A DNA stretch of 64,000 bases from CAVXNP01 sp963763305 (GCA_963763305.1 CAVXNP010000001.1:992001-1056000); one strand, 5' to 3'; positions 45,215 to 55,182 are shown, numbered from the stretch's first letter. A program made the numbers and translations. Notes: a model not told the origin generated them from the sequence alone.

Positions 45215-46654
45215 ATGCATCGCGTCCCCCTGCGCCTGCTCGCAGCGAGCCTGCTTCTGGCCACCGGCCTCGCCCAGGCCGCTTCCCCCACGACCATCCC
45301 GGAGGCGGCTGTCCGGACCGCGGCGCATTTGCGCGACCGCGCCCTGCAGGACGATACCGGCTATCGCATCGTCCAATCGCTGACCACCGAAGTAGGGCCG
45401 CGCCTGGCCGGAAGCCCGGCCGACCAGCGTGCACGCGACTGGGCGGTCGCCAAGTTCAAGGCGCTCGGCTTCGACAAGGTCTACACCGAACCGGTCAGCT
45501 TTCCCAAGTGGGAGCGTCGTAGCGAAAGCGCCGCCATCGTGGCGCCGTTCCCGCAGCCACTGAGCGTGATCGCACTGGGCTACTCGCCGGCCACGCCGGC
45601 CGGCGGCCTGACCGCCGACGTGGTGAAGTTCGACAGCCTCGATGCGCTCAAGGCAGCCGATGCTTCGCAGATCAAGGGCCGGATCGTCTATGTCGGCTAT
45701 CGCATGCACCGGCACGAGAACGGTCAGGATTACGGCACCGGTTCGCCGGTGCGCGTGCAGGGTCCGGTGATCGCGCAGGCGAAGGGAGCCGTCGGCTACC
45801 TGCTGCGCTCGGCCGGCACCGATGCACACAGCCGCACCCCGCATACCGGGGTGACCGGTTTCCGCGACCCGGCCAAGGCGATCCCGGCGGCGGCCCTGTC
45901 CAATCCCGATGCGGATCAGCTCGAGCGAGTGCTCGCCTACGGCAAGCCGGTGCGCGTGAAGATGAACCTGGACTGCGGCATCACCGGCCAGTACACCGGC
46001 GCCAACGTGATCGGCGAGATCACCGGCGGCAGGCATCCGGAGCAGGTGGTGGCGATCGGCGGCCACCTGGACTCCTGGGATCCGGGTACCGGGGCGATCG
46101 ACGACGGCGCCGGCGTGGCGATCGCGATGGCGGCGGCGAAACTGATCCATGACCTGCCCCAGCGGCCGGACCGCACCATCCGCGTGATCGCCTTCGCCAA
46201 TGAGGAAATGGGGCTGTGGGGCGGTCGCGCCTATGCCGAAAAGCACGCCGCTGAAGTGGCGCGATTCCAGCTAGGCACCGAGTCGGACTTCGGCTCGGGC
46301 AGGATCTGGCGCATGAGCGCGAGCGTGAAGCCCGAAGCGCGTGGCGCGATCGGGCAAATCGCCAAGGTGCTGGCGCCGCTGGACGTGGCCTACGACGCGT
46401 CGCGTCCGGGCGGCGGCGGTTCGGATCTGTCGCAGATGCACGGCAAGGGCATGGCCGCGCTGTCGCTGACCCAGGATGGCACCGACTACTTCGACTACCA
46501 CCACACGGCCAACGACACGCTGGACAAGATCGATCCGGATGACCTGGCGCAGAACGTGGCGGTGTATGCCGTTTTCAGCTACATGGCTGCGCAGGCCAAT
46601 GGCGACTTCGGCTCGGCGCCCGGCGCATTCGCAGACGACGGTGCCGACGAGTAG
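45215..46654 (+). CDS. M28-family metallo-aminopeptidase, secreted
   Basis: A 479-residue protein with a Sec signal peptide (LLAASLLLATGLAQA). A protease-associated domain is inserted around residues 130-250. The zinc peptidase motifs follow: GGHLDSWD, DDGAG, AFANEEMGLWGG and the late FDYHHTANDT, giving the two-zinc ligand set H, D, E, D/E, H. It is a periplasmic or outer-membrane exopeptidase likely feeding on peptides. Its 3' end shares a hairpin with the convergent lipoprotein gene. Confidence 0.9.
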   Translation: MHRVPLRLLAASLLLATGLAQAASPTTIPEAAVRTAAHLRDRALQDDTGYRIVQSLTTEVGPRLAGSPADQRARDWAVAKFKALGFDKVYTEPVSFPKWERRSESAAIVAPFPQPLSVIALGYSPATPAGGLTADVVKFDSLDALKAADASQIKGRIVYVGYRMHRHENGQDYGTGSPVRVQGPVIAQAKGAVGYLLRSAGTDAHSRTPHTGVTGFRDPAKAIPAAALSNPDADQLERVLAYGKPVRVKMNLDCGITGQYTGANVIGEITGGRHPEQVVAIGGHLDSWDPGTGAIDDGAGVAIAMAAAKLIHDLPQRPDRTIRVIAFANEEMGLWGGRAYAEKHAAEVARFQLGTESDFGSGRIWRMSASVKPEARGAIGQIAKVLAPLDVAYDASRPGGGGSDLSQMHGKGMAALSLTQDGTDYFDYHHTANDTLDKIDPDDLAQNVAVYAVFSYMAAQANGDFGSAPGAFADDGADE

Positions 46655-46662
46655 CCCGCTCC

Positions 46663-46691
46663 GCCGCTGGCACCATCAAGGTGCCAGCGGC
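46663..46691. terminator. bidirectional hairpin between convergent genes
   Basis: GCCGCTGGCACC and GGTGCCAGCGGC form a perfect 12-base stem with loop ATCAA, eight bases after one stop and nine before the other. No T-run. Confidence 0.55.
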
Positions 46692-46700
46692 AAAGTCGCT

Positions 46701-47114
46701 TCAGTGGCTGGTGTGCTGGTCGGACTTGTAGTTCTGTCCGGACTCGACCAGTACCCGCGGGAAGCAGAATGACTTCTGCATGACCGCGATCGCCATCGGT
46801 ACGGCCACGCTGCGTTCGACTCCGTCCACACTCTGGCAACTGGTGCCCTCGGGCAGGTCGTAGTGAATGATGCGCACGGTGTACTGCGGGCAGACGTCGC
46901 CGCAGCGGAAATCGGCGACCACCGGAGCGCCGTTGTGGCGTCCCAGCGGTACTGTGGTGCCCATCAGCTGCGCCTTGTCCCAGGGCCTGGATGCATAGGC
47001 CTGCAACGCGGCGTCGTCCAGATTCGCCGGCTCGTCGGCCTGGATCGCGCACGCCCCGGTCGAGGCAAGGGCGGCGAGCAGGAACGTCTGCCGGAAGAAT
47101 GAAAAAGCGCGCAT
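46701..47114 (-). CDS. predicted lipoprotein of unknown function
   Basis: A 137-residue protein with a signal peptide and lipobox-like ASTGAC. The mature domain has paired cysteines (FRCGDVCPQYTVRIIHY) and two more further on (TSCQS, KSFCFPR), suggesting disulfides. AGGAG precedes the ATG at 47114. I do not recognise the family. Confidence 0.65.
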   Translation of the reverse strand: MRAFSFFRQTFLLAALASTGACAIQADEPANLDDAALQAYASRPWDKAQLMGTTVPLGRHNGAPVVADFRCGDVCPQYTVRIIHYDLPEGTSCQSVDGVERSVAVPMAIAVMQKSFCFPRVLVESGQNYKSDQHTSH

Positions 47115-47190
47115 GGGCCGCTCCTGGCTGGAAACACTGCCGACAGTGTAGCGGCCGCGCCGTGAAGCAGGCAGGGACCGGGCGCGGCGC

Positions 47191-47646
47191 TCAGATTGCG
47201 CCGGCATCCTCCTGCTCCAACGCCTGCAGGTTGTCCTTGATCCGGCCGATCACCGCCAATGCCTGCTCCAGGTCCTGCGCGCTGATGCCCTGGGTCGCAT
47301 CACGGCGAAGGCCCCGGCTGATCTCCTGCATGTCGTCCATCACCCGGTGCGCCTGCTCGGTCAGATGCAGCCGCCAGGCCCGCCGGTCGCGCGGGTCCGG
47401 CCTGCGCTCGACGAAGCCGGCTGCCTGCAACCGGTCGATCACCCGGCCCACGGCGATCGGCTCCATCTCCAGGAATTCGGCCAGCTCGTTCTGCCGCAAG
47501 TCCTCGCGATGATGCAGCATCTTGATGGCGCGCCATTGCGCACGGGTCAGCCCGAAGCGCACCGCGCGGCGGTCGAAATGCTTGCGGAACAGCAGGGTCA
47601 CGTCGCTCAGCAGGTAACCGAACGGGACATCTTCGGGCTTGACCAT
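47191..47646 (-). CDS. MarR-family transcriptional regulator
   Basis: A 151-residue winged-helix repressor. The DNA-recognition region is LRQNELAEFLEMEPIAVGRVIDRLQ (by pattern), followed by the wing VERRPDPRDRRAWRLHLT. It is divergent from the macro-domain gene with only about 60 bases between, so it may regulate that gene and itself. Confidence 0.9.
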   Translation of the reverse strand: MVKPEDVPFGYLLSDVTLLFRKHFDRRAVRFGLTRAQWRAIKMLHHREDLRQNELAEFLEMEPIAVGRVIDRLQAAGFVERRPDPRDRRAWRLHLTEQAHRVMDDMQEISRGLRRDATQGISAQDLEQALAVIGRIKDNLQALEQEDAGAI

Positions 47647-47707
47647 GATCGGTAGTGCCTCCAGCTTTCGTCATACCGAAGCATACGGTGCCGCCGCAGT
47701 ACAGGCC

Positions 47708-48235
47708 ATGACCACGTCGATCACCATCGTCACTGCCGACCTGACCAGGCAGGACACCGATGCCATCGTCAATGCCGCCCATCCGTCCCTGCTCGGTGGC
47801 GGCGGTGTGGATGGCGCAATCCACCAGGCCGCCGGGCCGCAATTGCTGCGGGCCTGCCTGGCCTTGCCCGAGGTTGCTCCGGGCATCCGCTGCCCGACTG
47901 GCCAGGCGCGGCTGACACCCGGCTTCGAACTGGCGGCGCGCTTCGTGATCCACACGGTCGGACCGGTGTGGCGCGGTGGCGGGCATGACGAGGCCCGACA
48001 CCTCGCCGAGTGCTATCGCAACACCTTGCTGCTGGCGCTGCAGCATGGCCTGCGATCGGTCGCCTTTCCCGCGATAAGCTGCGGTGTCTACGGTTTTCCC
48101 CCGGCGCACGCGGCCGCCGTCGCACGGCGCACGCTGAGGCAGCTGGATCCCAGGCAGTTGCCGCGGGACCTCCGGCTGTGTTGCCACGAGCCGGCGATGA
48201 CGGCGGTGTGGCGGAAGGTCTTCAGCGAAGCTTGA
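47708..48235 (+). CDS. macro-domain protein, O-acetyl-ADP-ribose deacetylase type
   Basis: A 175-residue single macro domain that binds ADP-ribose. Motifs are DAIVNAAHPSLLGGGGVDGAIHQAAG (by pattern) and FPAISCGVYGFP. YmdB-like members remove O-acetyl or ADP-ribosyl groups. The start at 47708 is set by homology; the longer frame from 47639 has no support. Its last 14 bases overlap the end of the convergent batD. Confidence 0.9.
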   Translation: MTTSITIVTADLTRQDTDAIVNAAHPSLLGGGGVDGAIHQAAGPQLLRACLALPEVAPGIRCPTGQARLTPGFELAARFVIHTVGPVWRGGGHDEARHLAECYRNTLLLALQHGLRSVAFPAISCGVYGFPPAHAAAVARRTLRQLDPRQLPRDLRLCCHEPAMTAVWRKVFSEA

Positions 48236-49940
48236 ACGGATACAGCGGAGGCAGCGCGCCGTCGTGCACCGGGGGCGCATCGGTACGCCAGGCGAAACCG
48301 CCGGCAAACACCCGCCCCAGCGACAACGGACCGGGCTCGTGGCGCTCGTCATAACGGCGGCGCTGCAGTTCCGCGATGGCGGCGCGCTGCGGCCCGGAGG
48401 CCAGCGCCGAGGCCACCTGGCCCAGGTTGGCAAGACCCGGGCGTTCGGCCCGCGCCCACTCAAGCAACCTGGCCGCCTGCTCGGCCGCCGGACCCGTGCT
48501 GGCAACGGCCATGAAGGAGCCGCGGCATGCCCTGGCGGACAACACCGGAGACGACGTGGCGGCAGCATGGGAACCCCCGGAGGCAGCGGCCGTGCGGCGC
48601 GAACGCCACCACCGCCATCCCAGCCAGCCGCCGGTCAGTAGAGCCAACACCACCAGCACGACCGCCGCGAGCGCGGTCATGCCCGGCGTGATGGCTCGAT
48701 CATCGGCGGCAGCGGCAGGTTCGGCCGGCACACCGGCCGCCGGCGGCGCGCTGCCCGCGCTGGATGCCGCAGCGGCACCGCCTCCATGCGCCGGCAGTAC
48801 CGTCAGGCGGTGCTCGGCAATCGTGGCGAACTGCGCCTTGCCGGTCTGCACGTTCCACCATTTCACCGTGGTCGCGGGCAGCACCAGCGTGCCGGGCCGA
48901 TCCGGCACCACCGCGAAGGAGCGCTGGCGCCGACCGATCATCCACGAGCCACTGGCCGTGGTCGCGGTCACCGGCTTGTCCGGATACACCTTGGCTCCCT
49001 TCACCTCGGGCAGACTCAGTTCCGGCAGCGCCTCATAAGGCAGACCCCGCGCCTGCATGGTCATGGTCAGGTCCAGCGGCTGGCCCACGGCCACCTTGCC
49101 GTCCGCGGGCAGGCCCTCGAGGTCGAGGGTCAGCTCGCGCGCCGGCAGCCAGGCGCTGGCGCCCCAGTCCGCCGGTGGCGGCAACACCTTCACGCTGACC
49201 GCCTCGGAGGCGGCGGTAACCGGAGTACCCATGCCGAAGAAACTGTCCGGGTCGGTCGGGTCGACCATTTCTCCCTGGAACTGGAACGGGGCGATATCCA
49301 GCTTCCCGGCGTGACGCGGGACCACCGCGAAACGCTGCTCGATCACGTGGTAGGTCCGCCCGTTCTGCTGGACGTCGTAGTTGAGGTCGTCGCCAAGGCG
49401 ACTGATCTCGGTTCCCGGCACCTGTGGGGGGGACAGTGAAGCGCTGCTCAGCGCGCCACTGTAATGAAGTCGCACGATCAGCAGCAGCTGCTCGCCGACG
49501 CGCACCTGGCCCGGCTCGGCGCTGGCCTCGACGAACACCTTTGCTCGCGCGGCCGACCCGGCCGCCGCGGCGGCGGTAACCTCCAGTTGCAAGGGGTCGG
49601 TACGTTCGCCACCGACCGCCAGTGCGGGAATGGTCAGGTGGCCCAGCCGGTTCGGCCGCAACGCGATGCCGTAACTGAGCTGGTTGCTGCGCCGCCCGTT
49701 GACGATACTGATGCTGTTGTTGCTGGACATCCCGAGGATGGTGAAATCCCCGGCCAGCGGCGCCAGATCCGGCGCCTGGCTACCGCTTGGATCCTCGACC
49801 CGCAGGTTCAGTGTCACCGTCTGGCCAAGCGGCACGCTGCTTCTATCCAGCGAGGCCTGCACCTTGGCCTGTGCCAGCAGCGGCATCAGGCAGAGCAACA
49901 CCCACAGCCAGCGGGAGCGGACCCTGCGTGGAGTACTCAT
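48222..49940 (-). CDS. batD: BatD-like protein
   Basis: A 572-residue protein with a Sec signal peptide (LLCLMPLLAQA). Repeated immunoglobulin-like domains follow, starting VQASLDRSSVPLGQTVTLNL (by pattern) with YHVIEQRFAVVPRHAGKLDI, then one transmembrane segment at about 407-430 and a cytosolic tail. Bat proteins act with MoxR ATPases in envelope stress and aerotolerance. Its ATG overlaps the preceding stop (ATGA). Confidence 0.88.
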   Translation of the reverse strand: MSTPRRVRSRWLWVLLCLMPLLAQAKVQASLDRSSVPLGQTVTLNLRVEDPSGSQAPDLAPLAGDFTILGMSSNNSISIVNGRRSNQLSYGIALRPNRLGHLTIPALAVGGERTDPLQLEVTAAAAAGSAARAKVFVEASAEPGQVRVGEQLLLIVRLHYSGALSSASLSPPQVPGTEISRLGDDLNYDVQQNGRTYHVIEQRFAVVPRHAGKLDIAPFQFQGEMVDPTDPDSFFGMGTPVTAASEAVSVKVLPPPADWGASAWLPARELTLDLEGLPADGKVAVGQPLDLTMTMQARGLPYEALPELSLPEVKGAKVYPDKPVTATTASGSWMIGRRQRSFAVVPDRPGTLVLPATTVKWWNVQTGKAQFATIAEHRLTVLPAHGGGAAAASSAGSAPPAAGVPAEPAAAADDRAITPGMTALAAVVLVVLALLTGGWLGWRWWRSRRTAAASGGSHAAATSSPVLSARACRGSFMAVASTGPAAEQAARLLEWARAERPGLANLGQVASALASGPQRAAIAELQRRRYDERHEPGPLSLGRVFAGGFAWRTDAPPVHDGALPPLYPFKLR

Positions 49941-51770
49941 GGCTGCTCCCCGCCGAAGGTGAGGCGATGATGCCGCTGGCGGTATTCGATCTCGAACTTG
50001 CGGCGCAGCAGCGCGCCCGGATCGTCCGGCACGCGCTGCAGCGCCTGGCGCAGCTCGGCCGGCAGCTTCGACTGCGGGTCGTCTGCCTCGAGCACACCCA
50101 GCTGATGCGGCCCCTTGGCAGGCTTGGCCCGCTGCCTGGCCAGCGCGCGATCCATCTGCTGCTTCAGGGCCTGGCCGGCCCTGGCCGCGCGCGCCTTCTG
50201 CTCGGCACTCTGCGGCGTCGGTTGTTGCGCCCGGCCCTTCCCGCCTGACTTGTCATGGTCGGTATCGCCCGGCTGGCGATGAGTCCCTTTTTTCCTGCTG
50301 CGCCTGGCCATCCTGGCCCGGCTGCTGCGGCGATGACGAATCCCTGCCTCCGGATTGGCCCTTCGGCGGGCCTTGCTGGGTCGACTTGCCCTGGGTCTTC
50401 CCCTGGTCGCCCTGGTCCTGCTGCGGCGACGGCTGGCGGCGCAGCCAGTCACTCACCGCCTTGCGGTTGGCAATGGCGTCGGCATCGCCCGGATCGGCCG
50501 CCAAGGCACGGTCGTAGGCATCAAGGGCCTTGCGGTAGTGGCCCGCCTTCGCCAACGCATTGCCAAGGTTGTATTGAGCCTGGGCGCCATCGAGCGGCGC
50601 CAACGCCTTGATCGCGGCGTCGTAGTCGCCCGCCCGGTAAGCGGCCGCACCACGCCAGGCCGGGTCGTGCGCCAGTTGCTGGGCCTGCCTGGCACGCCCA
50701 TGTCGCAGCGCCTGGGCAGCCTGCTGATCGGGGCGACGCCACAGGTCGCTCCAGCTGGCGGCCATCGCGCGACCCGGAAGCAATGGCAGCAACACCAGCG
50801 CCAGCATCAGCAGCCAGCCCCGCCTGAAGGCCATCGCCGCCAGCGGCAACAGCAGCAGCACCAGCCATGGGCCGCGATCCTGCCACTGCTCGTCCCGGCT
50901 GCCGCTGACCGCGTGTCCGCGGGTGCGCCGCAGTTCGCCGCGCAAGGCGGCAATGTCCTGTCCATCGTCGCGCATGGGAACGTAGCGCCCGCCGCCGGCG
51001 GCGGCCAACGCGGCGAGGCTGTCGTCGTCGCGGCCGGCCACGCGCACCCCGCCGCCGGTCGACTCTCCCACCGCGCCAGCGGATGTGCCCACGCCCAACA
51101 CCGAAACCCGCACGCCCTCGGACCGCGCCTGCCGCGCGGCCGCCAGCGCGTCCGCGGGAACATGGTCGGTGACCAGCACCAGCGACCCGCCGCCGACCTT
51201 GGCGTCGCGGATCAGCGCCGCCCCGCGGGCGATCGCGGCAGCGGCATCGTCGCCGTCGATCGGCATGGTGTCCGGCGCCAGTGCGCTGAGCAGCTCGTCC
51301 AGGCTGTGCGCATCGGAGGTCAATGGCGCCACCACGAAAGCCTCGCCGGCATAGGCCACGAGTGCGTTGAGACCGTCGGGATTGGCCGCGAGCAGGTCAC
51401 GCGCCTTGTACCTGGCGCGATCCAGCCGGCTGGGCGCGACATCCCTGACCAGCATGCGACTGGACAGGGACAGCGCCACCACCTGGGCCGAACGGCTCGC
51501 ATACAACGGCTGCGCCATGCGACTCCAGCTCGGGCCGGCCAACGCCAGCACCGCCAGCAGCCAGCCGCCACCGATCAGCGCCACCGGCAGCCAGCGATTG
51601 CGTGGGCGCCCCTGCAGCAACCAGGGCAGCAGCTCGGCATCGACCAGCCGCCGCAGTGCCGACTGCGCCGGATGGCGCCTCCAGGCCAGCCACGCCAGCA
51701 GCGGCAACACCAGCAGGAGCCACAACCAGCCCGGGCGGAGGAAGTGGAAGGCCGACCATGCCGTACTCAT
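49937..51770 (-). CDS. BatB/BatC-like VWA and TPR protein, frameshifted near the C-terminus
   Basis: A VWA protein of about 610 residues once the frame is restored. It has transmembrane segments near the N-terminus, a VWA domain, then segments and TPR repeats (AQYNLGNALAKAGHYRKALDAYDRAL by pattern) and a low-complexity Q/G-rich stretch. At a run of six A at about 50297-50302 (minus strand) the frame is lost. One A fewer restores a tail with RVPDDPGALLRRKFEIEYRQ, which ends in an ATGA overlap with batD. As given, the protein stops at 50253 after 505 residues. The VWA metal site reads ALSLSSRM, with Ser where Asp is usual, so metal binding may be lost. Confidence 0.8.
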
Positions 51771-52753
51771 GCGCCACCCTCGGTGCGTATGCGTGCACCG
51801 CGCGGCAACATGGCCAGCAACAACAACAACCCACCCGCGAGCAAAGGCCAGCGGAACAATTCATGCCGCGGGCGCAACGGCTTGCCGTGCTGCGGCATGG
51901 GCTCGAGGGCGTCGATGCTGCGGTAGGCATCGGCCAGCTCCGCCGTGTCCGTGGCGCGGAAGAACCGCCCGCCGCTCTGCTCGGCAATCGTCTTGAGCAT
52001 GGCCGCGTCCAGGTCGGCCGAAGGATCAACCAGCCGCATGCCGAAGAAATCCGGTACCGCCATCCGCGTCGCCCCCACGCCGATGGTGTAGATGCGCACC
52101 CCGGCGGCCTTGGCCGCGGCGGCGGCCTGGCGCGGGCTGATACTGCCGGCGTTGTTGACGCCATCGGTGAGCAGCACCAGTACACGTGCCTGCACCGGCA
52201 GCGCGGACAAGCGCTTGACTGCGACGGCGATCGCATCGCCGATCGCCGTCTCGGTACCGGCCAGCCCGACCACGGCCCCCTTGAGCTGTGCCCGTACCGC
52301 GCTCAGGTCGTAGGTCAGCGGCGTCACCAGGAAGGCACGCGTGCCGAACAGAACCAGGCCCAGCTCGTCGCCGTCGCGCCGCCCGATGAAGTCGCTGGCG
52401 ATTTCCTCCACTGCGCCGAAGCGGCTGACCGGCTGGCCGGCCAACTGCATGTCCTCGTTGCGCATGCTGCCGGACAGGTCGATCGCCAGCAGCATGGCGC
52501 GCCCACTGCGCTGCTCGGCCTGCGGCGGACCGACCCACTGCGGTCGCGCCGCCGCCAGCAGCAGGCAGGCCCACGCAAGCAGCAACAGCCACAGCGAGGC
52601 CCGTCGCACCGTCGCCGTAGCGATGTGCTCCAGCGGAAGGTCGCGATAGGGAAGGTGCAGGGCCTGGTCGGGCGCGGCCGGGCGTAGCCAGCGGTGGACC
52701 AGCCATGGCAGCGGCAGCAACAGGACGACCCAGGGCCAGGCGAACTCAGGCAT
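51767..52753 (-). CDS. batA: BatA-like VWA-domain protein
   Basis: A 328-residue membrane-anchored protein. Two N-terminal segments frame a short loop, then the VWA domain has an intact metal site IDLSGSM at about 91-97, followed by LTPLTYD and LLTDGVNN. A C-terminal segment is at about 300-318. It overlaps its neighbours by eight and four bases in the MoxR operon. The start at 52753 is preferred over the much longer frame from 53140, which is a shadow of the DUF4381 gene. Confidence 0.9.
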   Translation of the reverse strand: MPEFAWPWVVLLLPLPWLVHRWLRPAAPDQALHLPYRDLPLEHIATATVRRASLWLLLLAWACLLLAAARPQWVGPPQAEQRSGRAMLLAIDLSGSMRNEDMQLAGQPVSRFGAVEEIASDFIGRRDGDELGLVLFGTRAFLVTPLTYDLSAVRAQLKGAVVGLAGTETAIGDAIAVAVKRLSALPVQARVLVLLTDGVNNAGSISPRQAAAAAKAAGVRIYTIGVGATRMAVPDFFGMRLVDPSADLDAAMLKTIAEQSGGRFFRATDTAELADAYRSIDALEPMPQHGKPLRPRHELFRWPLLAGGLLLLLAMLPRGARIRTEGGA

Positions 52754-53246
52754 GTCCGGCTCCCGGTTGGCGCAGCGCCGCACCCAGCCAGCGCCGGGTC
52801 GCCCGCAGTGCGACGCTCGGCTCCAGCCGCTTCGGCTGGTAGAGCGCCTCCTCCAGTTGCAGCAAGCCGGCGACGGTCTGTGCGTCGGTGGGCACCTGTT
52901 CGAGCAGCTGGCGCCAGGCAGCGCCGCGCAGATGCACCGACGCCGGGTCGCGCCGCCGTGCGGCCCGCCGCAGCAACTGGTGCAGGCCTGCCGCCAACGC
53001 GCCGTTGTCTCCGTCGATTGCGTGCTGACCGGCCAGCATGTCGATTTCGGCCATCGCCACGGCGATCCGCCGCCCCAGACGCCGCCGCCGACGCCAGTAC
53101 CACAGCAAGGTTCCAGCGAGCAGCAACACCAGCACGGCAAGCATCCACCAACCTGGTGCGGGCGGCCACCAGGACGGCTCCGGCGGCAAATGGATGTCCC
53201 TCAAGTGCGGACCGGAGGGGGGCGCCACCATGAACATTGCGCTCAT
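52746..53246 (-). CDS. DUF4381 domain protein
   Basis: A 166-residue protein with a proline/tryptophan-rich start (LRDIHLPPEPSWWPPAPGWW by pattern), a single transmembrane segment at about 33-52, a basic stop-transfer (RRRRR) and a helical cytosolic domain. DUF4381 proteins occur almost only in MoxR-DUF58-Bat operons. The biochemical role is unknown. It overlaps the upstream gene by ATGA. Confidence 0.88.
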   Translation of the reverse strand: MSAMFMVAPPSGPHLRDIHLPPEPSWWPPAPGWWMLAVLVLLLAGTLLWYWRRRRRLGRRIAVAMAEIDMLAGQHAIDGDNGALAAGLHQLLRRAARRRDPASVHLRGAAWRQLLEQVPTDAQTVAGLLQLEEALYQPKRLEPSVALRATRRWLGAALRQPGAGHA

Positions 53247-54187
53247 CGCCGCCCCCGCGTACCAAGCACCGCCAGCACTGCGTCAAGCGGATCGGCACGG
53301 GTGTCCAGCGTGCGCCAGCGCAGCCCTGCTTCCTGGGCCGCCACGCCCAGTCGGCTGACCCCGGCACCGAGCGCCTGCTGGAACTGCAGCCGCTGCCGCG
53401 CCGCGTGAAGATCCACCTCCCGGCGCTGGCCGTCGTGTTCGAGCGGGTAACGTCCCGCTGGCGGCATGCCCAGTTCGAGCGGATCGGCGACCACCAGCAC
53501 GCCCACCTGTGCCTGCCGTGCCAGATGACGCAGCCGGTCGACGGCCGCAGCGTCACAACTGCCACCATCGCTGATGACAAGGACACGACTGGCGCCGCGA
53601 ATCAGGCGGCTCGCGCGCGAGATTGCCGCAGACAGTGGTTCGGCCTCCGCCGGATCCGCGATGTCCGCCACCGACTGGTCCCAGGCCGCCAGTGCTCCAC
53701 ACAAAGCCAGCGCACCGTGCGAGCCCTGGCGCGGGCGCAGCAATTGCCGGCCGGGCCCGAAGGCGAGTGCGCCGACGCGCTCTCCCGCGCGCGCCGCATA
53801 CCACGCGGCGACGGCCGCGGCGCGCGCTGCCTGCACCGACTTGAACCGCACGCGGGTACCGAAGCGCATGCTCGGATGGGTGTCCAACAGGACCAGCAGG
53901 CGCCCCTCGCGCTCCTCCTGGAACAGCTTGGTGTGCAACTTGCCGCTGCGCGCGGTCAGCCGCCAATCCATCCGCCGGACGTCGTCGCCGGCCTGGTACA
54001 CGCGCGACTCGGCGTAGTCCATGCCCCGACCGAACAGGCGGCTGGCCTGCTGCCCGGCAGGCGCTGCACGGCTGTCGCGCGGTGGCAGCCGCAATCGCGC
54101 CACGCGTGCGCGCAGCCCGACCAGCTCGGGCAGCGACACGCTCGCCCGGCCAGACCCATCATCGAGGGGCCGTTCCGCGGCCATCAC
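53243..54187 (-). CDS. DUF58 domain protein
   Basis: A 314-residue cytosolic protein with the DUF58 signature: GRGMDYAESRVYQAGDDVRRMDW (by pattern) followed by LHTKLFQEEREGRLLVLLDTHPSM. These proteins have a divergent VWA-like fold and pair with MoxR ATPases. The aspartate of the canonical metal site is present in LLDTHPSM. It overlaps moxR by four bases. Confidence 0.9.
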   Translation of the reverse strand: MMAAERPLDDGSGRASVSLPELVGLRARVARLRLPPRDSRAAPAGQQASRLFGRGMDYAESRVYQAGDDVRRMDWRLTARSGKLHTKLFQEEREGRLLVLLDTHPSMRFGTRVRFKSVQAARAAAVAAWYAARAGERVGALAFGPGRQLLRPRQGSHGALALCGALAAWDQSVADIADPAEAEPLSAAISRASRLIRGASRVLVISDGGSCDAAAVDRLRHLARQAQVGVLVVADPLELGMPPAGRYPLEHDGQRREVDLHAARQRLQFQQALGAGVSRLGVAAQEAGLRWRTLDTRADPLDAVLAVLGTRGRR

Positions 54188-55182
54188 GGCAACGGCACGA
54201 GGTCCAGCAGACGGTCGATCACCTGGTCGCTGCGAACGCCTTCGGCTTCCGCCTCATAACTGAGAAGCACCCGGTGACGCAGGACCTCGTGCACGACCCC
54301 ATGCACGTCCTCGGGCAGTGCGTAGTCACGTCCGGCCAGCCACGCGTGCGCCCGTGCGCAGCGGTCCAGCGCGATGGTGGCGCGGGGGCTGGCCCCCCAG
54401 GCGATCCAGCGCGCAAGCTCGGCCCCATAGCGACCGGCTTCACGCGAAGCGAGCACCAGTTGGGTGAGGTAGTCCTCCAGCGCCGGTGCAACATGCACGC
54501 CCAGCGCATCGTCGCGGGCGGCGAACACGTCCTGAGGTGACAGCAAGGCGCGCGGACGGACACCCGGATGCAGCGCCTGGCGTGCCTGTTCCCGCGCCAG
54601 GCGCAGGATGGCCAGCTCGGAAGCCGCATCCGGATAGCCGATGGTCACGTGCATGACGAAGCGGTCGAGCTGCGCCTCGGGCAGGGTGAAGGTGCCTTCC
54701 TGCTCGATCGGGTTCTGCGTGGCCATGACCAGGAACAGATCCGGCAGATGCCAGGTGCTTCGACCCACGGTGATCTGCCGCTCGGCCATCGCCTCGAGCA
54801 GCGCCGACTGCACCTTGGCCGGCGCGCGATTGATTTCGTCCGCCAGCACGATGTTGTGGAACAGCGGGCCGCGTTCGAACTCGAAGCTGCCGCTCTGCGG
54901 GCGGAATACGTCGGTACCGGTCAGGTCCGCGGGGAGAAGATCCGGGGTGAACTGCACCCGGTGGAAGTCCGCATCGATGCGCGCGGCCAGCGCCTTGACC
55001 GCCGTGGTCTTGGCCAGCCCGGGAGCTCCCTCGACCAGCAGGTGGCCATCGGCCAGCAGGGCAATCAGCAGGCAGTCGACAAGATGGGGTTGGCCGATGA
55101 TCTCCCGCTGCAGCTCATCACGCAGTTCGCCGAACGCCTGCTGCAGGCGATTGGGGGTAGCTGTGGTTTCAGGCATGTCCAT
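54184..55182 (-). CDS. MoxR-family AAA+ ATPase
   Basis: A 332-residue chaperone-like ATPase. Walker A is EGAPGLAKTT at about 54-63, Walker B VLADEINRAP, sensor 1 MATQNPIEQEGT, and the lid domain follows. The start at 55182 has AAAGGA upstream; 12 further codons to 55218 lack support. It is the first gene of the six-gene operon moxR, DUF58, DUF4381, batA, batB/C-like, batD, all linked by stop-start overlaps. Confidence 0.92.
   Translation of the reverse strand: MDMPETTATPNRLQQAFGELRDELQREIIGQPHLVDCLLIALLADGHLLVEGAPGLAKTTAVKALAARIDADFHRVQFTPDLLPADLTGTDVFRPQSGSFEFERGPLFHNIVLADEINRAPAKVQSALLEAMAERQITVGRSTWHLPDLFLVMATQNPIEQEGTFTLPEAQLDRFVMHVTIGYPDAASELAILRLAREQARQALHPGVRPRALLSPQDVFAARDDALGVHVAPALEDYLTQLVLASREAGRYGAELARWIAWGASPRATIALDRCARAHAWLAGRDYALPEDVHGVVHEVLRHRVLLSYEAEAEGVRSDQVIDRLLDLVPLP

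Noticed and set aside
50290..50305. Programmed -1 frameshift site in the BatB/C-like gene
   Set aside because: The run is not in X-XXY-YYZ register with the upstream frame, and the required shift is +1; a homopolymer length change is simpler.
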